From NCBI GenBank assembly GCA_028275445.1, contig JAPWUQ010000004.1, positions 1 to 36,215 on the forward strand: a DNA stretch of 36,215 nucleotides, in the 5' to 3' direction. Of this stretch, positions 8,359-16,523 are shown piece after piece; within the stretch, counting starts at the first letter, position 1; every line of letters begins with the position of its first letter. Under the pieces are notes generated by a model. It had not been told where the DNA came from and did not search any database. It saw only the letters and a program-made list of their open reading frames with translations. The DNA comes from Anaerolineae bacterium (GTDB lineage Bacteria > Chloroflexota > Anaerolineae > JACIWP01). Made by a program: the position numbers and the translations under genes.

Positions 8359-8382
8359 GCCGGCAAACCTGGCGATTGTCAA
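8354..8382 (-). promoter_or_regulatory. Promoter of the propeller lipoprotein gene
   Basis: On the minus strand, a perfect TTGACA (8382-8377), a 17-base spacer and CATGAT (8359-8354) precede ATG 8269 by 84 bases. The -10 shares five bases with the plus-strand -10, so the two promoters should compete for RNA polymerase. Confidence 0.5.
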
Positions 8383-8418
8383 CTTGCATCCTGATAGCTC
8401 GATCAAGGGAGCGGACCA

Positions 8419-9639
8419 ATGGTAGCGAACAGCCGGGACCTGGTCATCGCCGGCCTCCTGCGCCGGCTCGCCCGCATGCAGCAACTGCTTATCGTGGCGC
8501 GCATCCTGAACGAGACGCTGGACCTGGAAACGCTCCTGCGCTACATCGTGGAGACGGCCGCCGATTTGACCCAGACGGAGGCCGGCTCGGTGCTCCTGCT
8601 GGACAGCAAGGGCGAGCATCTCCGCTTTGCCGCCGCCACTAACATCAAGCCCAGCGCCCTGCGGGAGCTGACGGTGCCGATGGAAAACAGCGTGGCCGGC
8701 TGGGTGCTGACCACCGGCAAGGCGATGACGATCCCGGACATCCACCGGGCCGATTTCTTTTACGAAGGGGTGGACGAGGTATTGGGGTTCCATACCCGCT
8801 CCATCATGGCGGTGCCTCTGGAAATTCACGAGCGCCGCATCGGCGTGCTGGAAGTGGTCAACAAAATCGGCGACCGCCCCTTCACCGATGATGATATGGA
8901 ATCGCTGATGATTTTGGGGTCGCTGGCGGCGGTTTCCATCGAGAACGCCCGCCTGTTTCAGCAGAGCGATCTGATCTCGGATGTGGTGCATGAACTGCGC
9001 ACGCCGCTGACCTCGATTATCGGCTACAGCAAGATGCTGTTGATGATGGACAACGTGCCGGCCGCCATGCAAAGGCAGTTCCTGGAGACCATCCACCGCG
9101 AGGCCAGCCGGCTGGGTGACATGGTCAACACCTACCTCGACCTGGCACGCCTGGAATCGGGACGGGCACAGCTTCATCGGGAGGATGTGGACCTGAATGA
9201 GGTGGCGCGCGAGGCGGCGGAACTGATGCACCCGCAGGCGGCGGAGCGGGATATTGAGCTGATGCTGGAGCTGAGCGCGCCGGCCTGCACAGCCCATGTG
9301 GACAAGGCCCGCCTGCATCAGGTGCTGGTCAACCTGCTGAGCAACGCCATCAAATACAACCGCCCAGGCGGGAAGGTACACCTGGCGGTGACACCGATCG
9401 GCGGCCAGGCCCGCATCCGCGTGCAGGACACCGGCGAGGGCATTCCCCCGGATATCCTCCCGTATATCTTCGACAAGTTTTTCCGCGGCGAGGAAAAGGA
9501 GGGCCAGGCGAAAGGCACCGGCCTCGGCCTCTCCATCGCCAAACAGATCGTCGAAATGCACGGCGGCTCCATCGAGGTGCAGAGTGTGCCCGGCGAAGGC
9601 AGCACCTTCACCGTGATCCTGCCTCTAGAGACGTCCTGA
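8419..9639 (+). CDS. Soluble GAF-domain sensor histidine kinase
   Basis: The 406-residue protein has no membrane segment. Residues of about 18-180 are a GAF sensor domain (ETLLRYIVETAADLTQTEAGSV, then IMAVPLEI and GVLEVVNK). The HisKA domain follows with the phospho-acceptor His191 in DVVHELRTPLTS. The HATPase domain shows the N box NLLSNAIKYN (305-314), G1 DTGEGI (337-342), an F box around FDKFF, and G2 GTGLGL (366-371). It would autophosphorylate and pass phosphate to a response regulator. None lies next to it, so it is an orphan kinase here; the receiver-ATPase at 1473-2603 is a possible but unproven partner. ATG 8419 has AAGGGAG upstream. It converges with the alcohol dehydrogenase gene, leaving only 22 bases between stops. 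Confidence 0.93.
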   Translation: MVANSRDLVIAGLLRRLARMQQLLIVARILNETLDLETLLRYIVETAADLTQTEAGSVLLLDSKGEHLRFAAATNIKPSALRELTVPMENSVAGWVLTTGKAMTIPDIHRADFFYEGVDEVLGFHTRSIMAVPLEIHERRIGVLEVVNKIGDRPFTDDDMESLMILGSLAAVSIENARLFQQSDLISDVVHELRTPLTSIIGYSKMLLMMDNVPAAMQRQFLETIHREASRLGDMVNTYLDLARLESGRAQLHREDVDLNEVAREAAELMHPQAAERDIELMLELSAPACTAHVDKARLHQVLVNLLSNAIKYNRPGGKVHLAVTPIGGQARIRVQDTGEGIPPDILPYIFDKFFRGEEKEGQAKGTGLGLSIAKQIVEMHGGSIEVQSVPGEGSTFTVILPLETS

Positions 9640-9661
9640 GCCGGCGGAACGTTCCCGCAGA

Positions 9662-10627
9662 TTACGCGCACGTGATGCGCAGGAGGACTTTCAGCGCGCC
9701 GCGCCGGCCGGCACGGGCAAAGGCCTCCTCCGCCTGCGTCAGCGGGTAGACGGCTTCTATGAGCGCTTCCACCTCGACCTGCCGGCGCGCGAGCAAGCGC
9801 AGGGCCGGCGCGAACGGTCCACAGCGCGAGCCGATGAGGCGCGCCTCCTTCACCACTGCCTCGCTCAGGTTCAGCGGATGGACGCCGGCGAAAGTGCTCT
9901 TGAGGATAACGGCGCCCTGCGGGCGGACCAGCCGCAGGGCCTCCTGGATGCCCTCCGGCCGGCCGGTGCACTCGATGACGACATCGGCCAGACCCTGCAG
10001 GCCGCCGGGGTCATGCATGGGGATAATGCCCCGCTCCCGCAGGATGTGCCAGCGCTCCGGGTGATGCCCGAGCACGAAGGTTTCGGAGCCGGCCAGGGCC
10101 ACTGCCTGGGCAACCAGCAGGCCCAGCTTCCCATCCCCGAGGATCAGCACCCGGTCCGCCGGCCCGATAGCCCCCGTCTCCAAGACCTGCAGGGCGGCGG
10201 CCAGCGGTTCCGTGAAGACCGCCGCCTCGTCGGATATCTCGTCGGGGACCGGATGCAGGTTTTCCGCCGGCAGGGTCAGATATTCGGCGAAGGCGCCGTC
10301 ATGCCCGCGCAGTCCCAGCACCCGCCGCTGAAGGCAGTGCTTGCGCAGGCCCCGCCGGCACATGGCGCATTCCCCGCAGGCGATGGTGATCTCCCCCACC
10401 ACCCGCCGGCCGACCCAAGCGAGGTCTGGATGCGCGGCGACCGTCCCGACGAACTCGTGGCCGGGGATGCCGCGGAAGCCGGGCACATAGCCGCGCAGTA
10501 GTTCGATGTCGGTGGCGCAGATGCCGGCGGTGTGCACCCGCACCAGCGCCTCTCCCTCCCGCGGGGATGGCATGGGCAGGTCGTCGCGCACCTGAAGGAC
10601 GCCGGCCTCAAGATATACGCCCCGCAT
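9662..10627 (-). CDS. Zinc-dependent medium-chain alcohol dehydrogenase
   Basis: The 321-residue MDR-family enzyme has a catalytic zinc site of Cys37 (GICATD), His57-Glu58 (GHEF) and Glu140. It also has the four-Cys structural zinc lobe C84, C87, C90 and C98, and a Rossmann fold with GDGKLG at 164-169. The family oxidises alcohols or polyols, or reduces carbonyls, with NAD(P). The 321-residue length is shorter than the usual 340-350 of threonine or sorbitol dehydrogenases, so the substrate is uncertain. It is the last gene of a minus-strand run after thiI and a small membrane protein; its ATG 10627 lies 11 bases beyond the preceding stop, with GAGGAAGGCAAGG before it. Confidence 0.9.
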   Translation of the reverse strand: MRGVYLEAGVLQVRDDLPMPSPREGEALVRVHTAGICATDIELLRGYVPGFRGIPGHEFVGTVAAHPDLAWVGRRVVGEITIACGECAMCRRGLRKHCLQRRVLGLRGHDGAFAEYLTLPAENLHPVPDEISDEAAVFTEPLAAALQVLETGAIGPADRVLILGDGKLGLLVAQAVALAGSETFVLGHHPERWHILRERGIIPMHDPGGLQGLADVVIECTGRPEGIQEALRLVRPQGAVILKSTFAGVHPLNLSEAVVKEARLIGSRCGPFAPALRLLARRQVEVEALIEAVYPLTQAEEAFARAGRRGALKVLLRITCA

Positions 10628-10638
10628 CCTTGCCTTCC

Positions 10639-11265
10639 TCAGCGTTTGATGCCAGTGAGGGTGATCTGCCCCTGCGAGATAGCGACGTCAGCAACGCACA
10701 TGGGCGGATTCTGGCGATAGACGTCGCTCCACTGGTCGAGCTGGTCCTGGAACTGTTGTTTGACAGCCGCCGGCGCCGGCAGGGGGCCCACCAGCACCTG
10801 GGTGATCTCCACATCCAGCCAGCAGTCCGCGGCGGAAATCCGCGCTGCGGCGGCGATGGGCACCTCCAGGCCGTTAATGTCCGCCCGGCCGGAGATACGC
10901 ACCTGGTCGGGGAGGAGCTGTACGTCATTCAGTTGGTATCCCTGCGCCGGCGCGCCGGCCAGGCCGGCCAGCAGTTCCGCTTCCAGCTCCTGCTCGCTCA
11001 TGGTCACCTGCAGGAGCTGGCCGGCCGGCGCATTCCGCCAGGCCTGCTCCAGCTCGCCCAATTCCGGGTCCACCAGGACGATGGGTGGATACGGGCCGGC
11101 GGTGACGCGCGCGGCAGGGGTGCGCAGGATCAGGGGCGTCGGTGTAGAGAGGCTTGTCCGCTCCCGCACCTTCTGCAGTAGCCACCAGCTCCCCGCCATC
11201 GCCAGCAGGCTGAACAGCAGTACCGCTGCCAGCAGTCCGATGAGACAGCCCCTTCTGCTTTTCAC
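10639..11265 (-). CDS. Membrane-anchored protein of unknown function
   Basis: The 208-residue protein begins at GTG 11265, four bases after the thiI stop, with GGAGTGAGGG as ribosome site, so it is probably coupled to thiI. Residues 1-30 are a short basic stretch and one hydrophobic helix (CLIGLLAAVLLFSLLAMAG). The rest is extracytoplasmic: a Thr/Pro-rich stretch (40-60), then a soluble region with alternating hydrophobics (VTMSEQELEAELL, VRISGRADINGLEVPIAAAARIS) ending in ISQGQITLTGIKR. The pattern recalls the beta-rich, lipid-binding DUF2993/LmeA-type folds, but I cannot confirm this by eye. No function is assigned. The alcohol dehydrogenase gene follows after 11 bases. Confidence 0.8.
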   Translation of the reverse strand: MKSRRGCLIGLLAAVLLFSLLAMAGSWWLLQKVRERTSLSTPTPLILRTPAARVTAGPYPPIVLVDPELGELEQAWRNAPAGQLLQVTMSEQELEAELLAGLAGAPAQGYQLNDVQLLPDQVRISGRADINGLEVPIAAAARISAADCWLDVEITQVLVGPLPAPAAVKQQFQDQLDQWSDVYRQNPPMCVADVAISQGQITLTGIKR

Positions 11266-11269
11266 GCCC

Positions 11270-12385
11270 TCACTCCATTGCCTCTAGCTGCGCGAGGAGC
11301 TCTCTGAATTTCCCCAACGAGGCGCGGGTGATGGGTTCCGCCGGCAGGTACCGGCACGGCGCCGAGGCGCGGGTGGACACATCAAACGTGCCGATCCTGC
11401 GCGCCAGCGCGGTGACTTCCGTCTTGTCCATGCCAATGAGCGGCCGCAGGATAGGCTTCTCGATGCCCCAGGAGATGACCTCGATGTTGTCCAGCGTCTG
11501 GCTGGCGACCTGGCCCAGGGAATCGCCCATGACGACGGCCTGGGCGTCCAGCTCTTTGGCGATGCGCACCGCCTCCTGGAGCATGAGCCGCTTGCAGAAG
11601 ACACAGGTCCAGCGGCCGGCGCCCAACTGATACAGCTTGCGCAGGGTCGGCTCCAACACCTCCGCATGGGAGAGCACAATGGGCCGCATCTCCCACCCAT
11701 AGGAATACTGGGCCAGGACCTCGCAGTTTTCCAGCGCTTTCTCCGTCTCCACCGTGCCCTGGGTGAAGTGCAGGGGGATGACGCCGCATCCCCGCTTCAT
11801 CATCATCCAGGCCGCCACCGGCGAATCAATGCCGCCCGACATCAGGGCCACCACGCGTCCGGAGACCGGGATGGGCAGACCGCCCGGGCCGGCCAGGATG
11901 TCGCTGAACATCAACACCCGGTCGCGGCGCACCTCGATGCCCAAGATGAAATCGGCCGGCCCCTTCAGCCTCACCGTCGGGCCGAAGGCCTCCTTGACCG
12001 CCCCTCCCACCTGATAGTTGATCTCCGGCGAGGTGAGCGGAAAGCTTTTATCGGCGCGGCGCGCCTCGGTGCGAAAGGTATGCTGAGGCCCCAGCCCGAA
12101 CTGCGCCGCCATGCGCAGGGCCTCGGCCTTCATGGCCTCCAGGTCCCGGGGCACTTCGGCCACCTGGCTGATGGAAACGATGCCGAAAACCCGCTGGAGG
12201 ACCGGGAGGGCGGCCTCCGGCTGGTCCGTTTCCACGTAGATACGGCGGTCCTCCTCGCGGACCTCGCCGGCGATGCCGTTTTTGCGCAGGGCGGCGCGGA
12301 TATTACGCCGCAGTTGGCGCGTGAACATGCGCAGATTCTTGCCCTTTAGCGCGATCTCCCCATACCGCACCATCAACAGTGCCAT
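11270..12385 (-). CDS. thiI: tRNA 4-thiouridine synthetase ThiI, rhodanese-less form
   Basis: The 371-residue protein starts at ATG 12385 (MALLMVRYGEIALKGKN, the usual ThiI N-terminus); GAAGGAG lies about ten bases upstream. A longer in-frame start at 12439 would begin inside the terminator hairpin. Residues 1-75 are the ferredoxin-like domain and about 75-165 the THUMP tRNA-binding domain. The AANH/PP-loop ATPase follows, with SGGIDS at 183-188, which adenylates U8 of tRNA. C261-x2-C264 (TCVFCKR) and Cys344 (SAPCRYLP) are candidate sulfur-handling cysteines. The C-terminal rhodanese domain of the Escherichia coli enzyme is absent, as in many shorter ThiI proteins, so sulfur must come by another route. 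It may also serve thiamine thiazole synthesis. Confidence 0.93.
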   Translation of the reverse strand: MALLMVRYGEIALKGKNLRMFTRQLRRNIRAALRKNGIAGEVREEDRRIYVETDQPEAALPVLQRVFGIVSISQVAEVPRDLEAMKAEALRMAAQFGLGPQHTFRTEARRADKSFPLTSPEINYQVGGAVKEAFGPTVRLKGPADFILGIEVRRDRVLMFSDILAGPGGLPIPVSGRVVALMSGGIDSPVAAWMMMKRGCGVIPLHFTQGTVETEKALENCEVLAQYSYGWEMRPIVLSHAEVLEPTLRKLYQLGAGRWTCVFCKRLMLQEAVRIAKELDAQAVVMGDSLGQVASQTLDNIEVISWGIEKPILRPLIGMDKTEVTALARRIGTFDVSTRASAPCRYLPAEPITRASLGKFRELLAQLEAME

Positions 12386-12414
12386 AGCACTCTCACTCCT
12401 TCCAGATAGATAAA

Positions 12415-12437
12415 GGGGGCCAGTACTGCTGGCCCCC
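12415..12437 (-). terminator. Terminator after secF
   Basis: A 9-base perfect stem, GGGGGCCAG (12415-12423) and CTGGCCCCC (12429-12437), with a 5-base loop. On the minus strand it is followed by TTTATCTATCT, an interrupted T tract. It lies between secF (ends 12474) and thiI (starts 12385). I see no clear promoter after it, so thiI may depend on read-through. Confidence 0.72.
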
Positions 12438-12473
12438 ATGATTGCGACAATGTCTGGCCGTCGGGCGGATATC

Positions 12474-13412
12474 TCAGGCGGCCGCCCGTTTGTCGGCCCG
12501 CCGGCGGAACAGCCGGCCGAAATCCCCCAGCTCCCAGGAGACCAGCAAGGGCACGGCGTTAAAGATGGAGGAGTAGGTGCCGCTGATCATGCCCACCAGC
12601 AGGACGGAGGCGAACTGCTTCATGGTCTGGCCGCCGAAGAGCAGGATGGCGATCAGCACGAAGATGGCGTTCAACTGGGTGGCCAGGGAGCGGTGCAGGG
12701 TCTCCAGCAGACTGCGGTTGACGATCACCTCGAAGGGTTCGCCGCGGCGCTTGGGGATGTTCTCGCGGATGCGGTCGAACACTACGATGGTGTCCTGCAC
12801 GGAGAAGCCGATGACCGTCAGGATGGCGGTCAGGAAGAGGGCGTCCACCTCCCAGCCGGCGATGAGGCCCATCAGGGCGAAAAAGCCGGAAGCCACCAGC
12901 ACGTCGTGCACCATGGCGACGATGGCGCACACGCCGTAGCGGAAGGCGTTGGGCACGCGGCGGAAGGCCAGGATGATGAAGACCAGGATGACGAGGGCCG
13001 CGGCTATGGTAGCGATGAAGGCAGTGCGGGTGACAATCGCCCCAATGGTAGGCCCCACGGTTTCGTAGCGCAGTTCCTCCGCCTTCCCGAACTTGTCAAA
13101 CAGGGCCTGGGCGATCTGCGTCTTGACCTCCGGCTCCAGCGGCTTACAGCGGATGAGGGCGGTGTAGCCATCGGTAGTGGTCTGCACCGTGGTGTCGCTG
13201 TAGCCCCTGTCCACGAACACCTCGCGCACCTCCGCCGGCGTCACCGGCTGGGGGAAGCGGAGTTCCCACAATGTGCCGCCGGTGAAATCAATGCTCAGGC
13301 GGAAGATGGTGCCGACCTGCGTCAGCGAGATGATCATGGCGATGATGCCCAGGGTGATGAGCACGCCCGAGAGTAAGAAGTACCATTTCCGTTTTCCGAC
13401 GATGTCAAACAT
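12474..13412 (-). CDS. secF: Protein translocase subunit SecF
   Basis: The 312-residue membrane protein has the SecF architecture. TM1 is at about 12-31, followed by an extracytoplasmic domain (32-125) opening with the SecD/F motif SIDFTGGTLWE. Five more membrane helices lie between about 130 and 295, including the conserved VIGFSVQDTIVVFDRIREN. With SecD it uses the proton gradient to pull secreted proteins outward after SecYEG translocation. ATG 13412 follows GGGAGG at 8-10 bases. It lies 54 bases after the secD stop and was surely transcribed with it. A terminator follows. The C-terminus is short and basic (FRRRADKRAAA). Confidence 0.96.
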   Translation of the reverse strand: MFDIVGKRKWYFLLSGVLITLGIIAMIISLTQVGTIFRLSIDFTGGTLWELRFPQPVTPAEVREVFVDRGYSDTTVQTTTDGYTALIRCKPLEPEVKTQIAQALFDKFGKAEELRYETVGPTIGAIVTRTAFIATIAAALVILVFIILAFRRVPNAFRYGVCAIVAMVHDVLVASGFFALMGLIAGWEVDALFLTAILTVIGFSVQDTIVVFDRIRENIPKRRGEPFEVIVNRSLLETLHRSLATQLNAIFVLIAILLFGGQTMKQFASVLLVGMISGTYSSIFNAVPLLVSWELGDFGRLFRRRADKRAAA

Positions 13413-13466
13413 GGAGCCTCCCTGCGAACATGTCCATGAGTTCTTCAGCGCCTTCCATCCGCCGGC

Positions 13467-14912
13467 CTATGCACCCAACAGCCACTTCTTTTCCCGCAGT
13501 TTCTCACCCGTCAGCGAGAAGAGGGTGATGATGAAGGTGCGGGTCACGGTGATGGCGGTGAACATGCTGATGAGCACACCGATGAAGAGCGTGACGGCGA
13601 AGCCCTTGACCATGCTGGCCCCATAGTTGGAGCCGAACCAGTACAGGATGATACAGGTCAGCAGGGTCGAGATATTGGAGTCGCGGATGGAAGTCCAGGC
13701 GCGGGAGAAGCCGGCCTCGATGGCGCTGTGGAGCGGCCGGCCGGCGCGCAGTTCCTCCTTCATGCGCTCGAAAATAAGGATATTGGCGTCCACCGCCATG
13801 CCGGTGGAGAGCAGGAAGCCAGTGATGCCCGGCAGGGTCAGCGTGACCGGCACAAGCTGATAGATGGCCAGGTTCAGCAGCGCGTAAATCAACAGGGCCA
13901 TATCCGCCACGGAACCCAGCAGGCGGTAGTACGAGAGCATGAACAGGAGCACGACGATGAGGCCGATGATGCCGGCGCGCAGACTGCGCTGGACCGAGTC
14001 CTGCCCCAGCGTGGGGCCGACGGAGCGAGTCTCGACCACCTTGAGGGGCACCGGCAGGGCGCCGTAGCGCAGTTGAATGGCCAGCCGCTGGGCCTCTTCC
14101 AGTTTGAAGCCCTGCTGGCTGGTGATGCGGCCGCGCCCCTCGGTGATAGGGGTCTCGATGCGCGGCGAGGAGATGACCACTTTATCCATGGTGATGGTCA
14201 GGAACTTGCCGACGTTCTTGCGGCTGAAGTCCGCCATGATCTTGGCGCCTTCGTCGGTCAGCTCGAACTCGATCTCGGGCCGGCCGTACTCATCCGTGCC
14301 CACGCGCGCCGACTTAAGGTGCCGGCCGGTCATGATGGTGGTGAAGACCCGGTCGGTGATGGAGGCCGGCGTGGGGGTCGCTCCAGGCGCGGCCTCGGCG
14401 GTGGGAGTGGCGGTTTGTTCCGCAGTAGCTGTGGGCGCCGGCGTGGGCTGTTCGCCCCCTTCGGATGTGGTGCTGTAGGTGGTGCGGATGACGGTGCCCT
14501 CGGGCAGGGAGAGGTCTCCCGTGTCCACGAATTCCAGCAGGCCGGTACTGCGCAGGGTCTGGATGGCGGCGTCCGGGTTCTCGATGCCCGGAAGCTGGAC
14601 AATAATGCGGCGGTCGCCCTGGAGCTGGACAAGCGGCTCGGTCACGCCGAGGGCGTTGACGCGGTTCTCGACGATGGTTTTGGCGGCTTCCATGGCATCC
14701 AGGGTGACGGTCTCGCCGGCCGGCAGGTCCGCCTCCAACAGCAGTTGCGTGCCGCCCCGCAGGTCCAATCCGAGATGGATATAGATATCGCGGTCGAAGC
14801 GCCAGGAGCCAATCTTGATATGGATGCCGGGGTTATTGGGCAGGACAACCCAGAGGGCAAAGGCCGTAAGCAGGATAATGACGATCAGGAGCACGATGTT
14901 TCTCTGACTCAT
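13467..14912 (-). CDS. secD: Protein translocase subunit SecD with a Thr/Pro-rich insert
   Basis: I chose ATG 14912, giving 481 residues (MSQRNIVLLIVIILL), because TM1 then begins at about residue 6; GGAGG lies 11 bases upstream. A start at 15032 would overlap the promoter. GLDLRGG (48-54) is the D1 motif. The extracytoplasmic domain spans about 30-320, and five further helices follow from about 325, with GMAVDANILIFERMKEE carrying the functional Asp. Residues of about 150-185 are a low-complexity insert rich in Thr, Pro and Ala (repeated PTP and ATP). This is unlike typical SecD and resembles the spacers of lipoproteins in this genome. The role is proton-driven protein export with SecF. Confidence 0.95.
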   Translation of the reverse strand: MSQRNIVLLIVIILLTAFALWVVLPNNPGIHIKIGSWRFDRDIYIHLGLDLRGGTQLLLEADLPAGETVTLDAMEAAKTIVENRVNALGVTEPLVQLQGDRRIIVQLPGIENPDAAIQTLRSTGLLEFVDTGDLSLPEGTVIRTTYSTTSEGGEQPTPAPTATAEQTATPTAEAAPGATPTPASITDRVFTTIMTGRHLKSARVGTDEYGRPEIEFELTDEGAKIMADFSRKNVGKFLTITMDKVVISSPRIETPITEGRGRITSQQGFKLEEAQRLAIQLRYGALPVPLKVVETRSVGPTLGQDSVQRSLRAGIIGLIVVLLFMLSYYRLLGSVADMALLIYALLNLAIYQLVPVTLTLPGITGFLLSTGMAVDANILIFERMKEELRAGRPLHSAIEAGFSRAWTSIRDSNISTLLTCIILYWFGSNYGASMVKGFAVTLFIGVLISMFTAITVTRTFIITLFSLTGEKLREKKWLLGA

Positions 14913-15003
14913 GTACCAGCGATCCTCCCCGAAAAGTGCCGCACGGCAGTTTTCTCTCAACGCGCAAAGGCCGGCAGTGCGCCCAGAGGGCGCAACAGGA
15001 CGC

Positions 15004-15032
15004 ATTGTAATCCCTTCACCTTCATTTGTCAA
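15004..15032 (-). promoter_or_regulatory. Strong sigma-70-like promoter of secDF
   Basis: On the minus strand, a perfect TTGACA (15032-15027), a 17-base spacer and TACAAT (15009-15004) lie about 92 bases before ATG 14912. Confidence 0.8.
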
Positions 15033-15076
15033 AACAGGGGCCGTCCCGGACGATTAAGGAGGTCCTTCGGTACATA

Positions 15077-15106
15077 TTGCGCCGCAGGTCAAAATGGTGA
15101 TATAAT
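15077..15106 (+). promoter_or_regulatory. Promoter of the MCP-like receptor operon
   Basis: TTGCGC (15077-15082), an 18-base spacer and a perfect TATAAT (15101-15106) lie 43 bases before ATG 15150. It is divergent from the secDF promoter 45 bases away. Confidence 0.7.
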
Positions 15107-15149
15107 AGCTTTGTGACACCGTTCCGCATCATCCAACAGGGGACATCGC

Positions 15150-16472
15150 ATGGTACGCACGTGGTCGAACCGATGGCTCGGCAGGACCTCCCTCTCCCGC
15201 CAGGAGTATCAGGCGTTCACCTTTGCCGCCGGCCTGGGGCTGGCGGATATCGGGCTGTTCATCATATTGGCCGCGGCACACCCGTGGCTGGGAATTACGC
15301 TGGGGCAGGCACTGCTGGTGCCGGCGGTCGGCCTGTTGCTGGTCATTGGCATCTTTATCCTTCTGCGCAACGGCGCCCTCATGCCGGCGCAAATCCTGCT
15401 GATCCTCACCAGCATGGGGATATCCAGCGCCCTGGTCGCCCTTTTCGGCGGCATCGGCGGCCCCCTGGATTTCATCCTGATCATTCCCTGTCTGATCGCG
15501 GGGCTGATGCTCGGACTCCATTGGGGCATTGGCATCAGCGTGATCTTGGGCGTCTTTTACATCATCCTCACCTGGCTCCAGTTGCAGGGCTTCACTTTTT
15601 CCATAATTTCTCCCCAGATACCCATCCTCTCCCACGTGCGGGCGCTTATCACGGCGCTGACCCTCCTTTTCGTGGGGATTCTCGTCGGAAGGATCAGCCA
15701 CTCCCTGAACCGGGCGGTAGAAGGCATCCGCTCCCATGCCGATAATCTTTCCACCCTGATCGAAGAGGTCGGGGCATCGGCGGAGGAAGTTGGAGTGGCT
15801 ATGTCGGACCTGGCGCGCAGCGCGGAGATGCAGGCCGCCCAGATGGAGGTCATCACCCAATCGGTGGAGGAGTTGGAGCAGGCCAGCCGGCGCATTGCCG
15901 GCGCCGCTGATGAGACCGGCCAGGCCGCCGCGGAGACGCGCCAGTTGTTCGAGCGCGTTGCCCGGGAGTTCGAGAGCCTGCTGGAGCGGGTGCGCTCCAT
16001 TCAGCGCATCGCCCAGATGGTGGACCGCTTCGCCGAGGAGACCCATCTGCTCTCGCTGAACGCCACCATCGAGGCGGCGCGCGCCGGCGCCGCCGGCCGC
16101 GCCTTCGACGTCATCGCCGGCGAAATCCGCGATCTGGCCCAGCGCTCTGCACGCTCTGTGGCAGAGATCGCCGAACTCAGCGCCACCATCCAGGCCGAGA
16201 TGGATACCCTGCGCGGGGCGGTCGAGGCCACCCTGCCCTACGTGGAACGCACCGCTGAACACGCGCAGGCCATGATCGAATCCACCCAACAGCAACAAGA
16301 ACATACCGCCGAGATCACCCGAGCCGTCGGCGAGGCCGCCACCGCCGCCCAACAGGTAGCCGCCAGCACCGAAGAGGCCAGCAACGCGACCGAGGAACAG
16401 GTCGCCGCGCTGAACCAGATTTCTCATTCCGCCCAAAGCCTGGTCGAACTGATCGCCTCGCTGGAACAGTAG
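15150..16472 (+). CDS. MCP-like signalling protein with polytopic membrane N-terminus
   Basis: The 440-residue protein has about six membrane helices between residues 22 and 184 in place of a periplasmic ligand domain, and no HAMP domain that I can see. Residues 190-440 are a long coiled coil of the methyl-accepting chemotaxis type. The hairpin tip is at about 290-330 (EETHLLSLNATIEAARAG, then GRAFDVIAGEIRDLAQ). The tip matches the family but departs from the usual RAGE-x-GRGFAVVA: the first Glu is Ala and the second Gly is Ala. No cheA, cheW or flagellar gene is nearby. It may signal through a distant array or not through chemotaxis at all. ATG 15150 has only a weak AGGGGAC site. The glycosyltransferase-GAF gene follows after 51 bases with no visible promoter, so co-transcription is likely. 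Confidence 0.85.
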   Translation: MVRTWSNRWLGRTSLSRQEYQAFTFAAGLGLADIGLFIILAAAHPWLGITLGQALLVPAVGLLLVIGIFILLRNGALMPAQILLILTSMGISSALVALFGGIGGPLDFILIIPCLIAGLMLGLHWGIGISVILGVFYIILTWLQLQGFTFSIISPQIPILSHVRALITALTLLFVGILVGRISHSLNRAVEGIRSHADNLSTLIEEVGASAEEVGVAMSDLARSAEMQAAQMEVITQSVEELEQASRRIAGAADETGQAAAETRQLFERVAREFESLLERVRSIQRIAQMVDRFAEETHLLSLNATIEAARAGAAGRAFDVIAGEIRDLAQRSARSVAEIAELSATIQAEMDTLRGAVEATLPYVERTAEHAQAMIESTQQQQEHTAEITRAVGEAATAAQQVAASTEEASNATEEQVAALNQISHSAQSLVELIASLEQ

Positions 16473-16523
16473 CGGAGAGGCATTGGGGTCGCGCAGGTAG
16501 GGAACAGCAAGGATTGTGTCAAG

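Noticed and set aside
9646-9655. Palindrome GGAACGTTCC between the kinase and dehydrogenase stops
   Set aside because: It shares GGAAC/GTTCC with the hairpin at 19404-19423, but it lies between convergent genes, has no loop or T run, and is probably chance.
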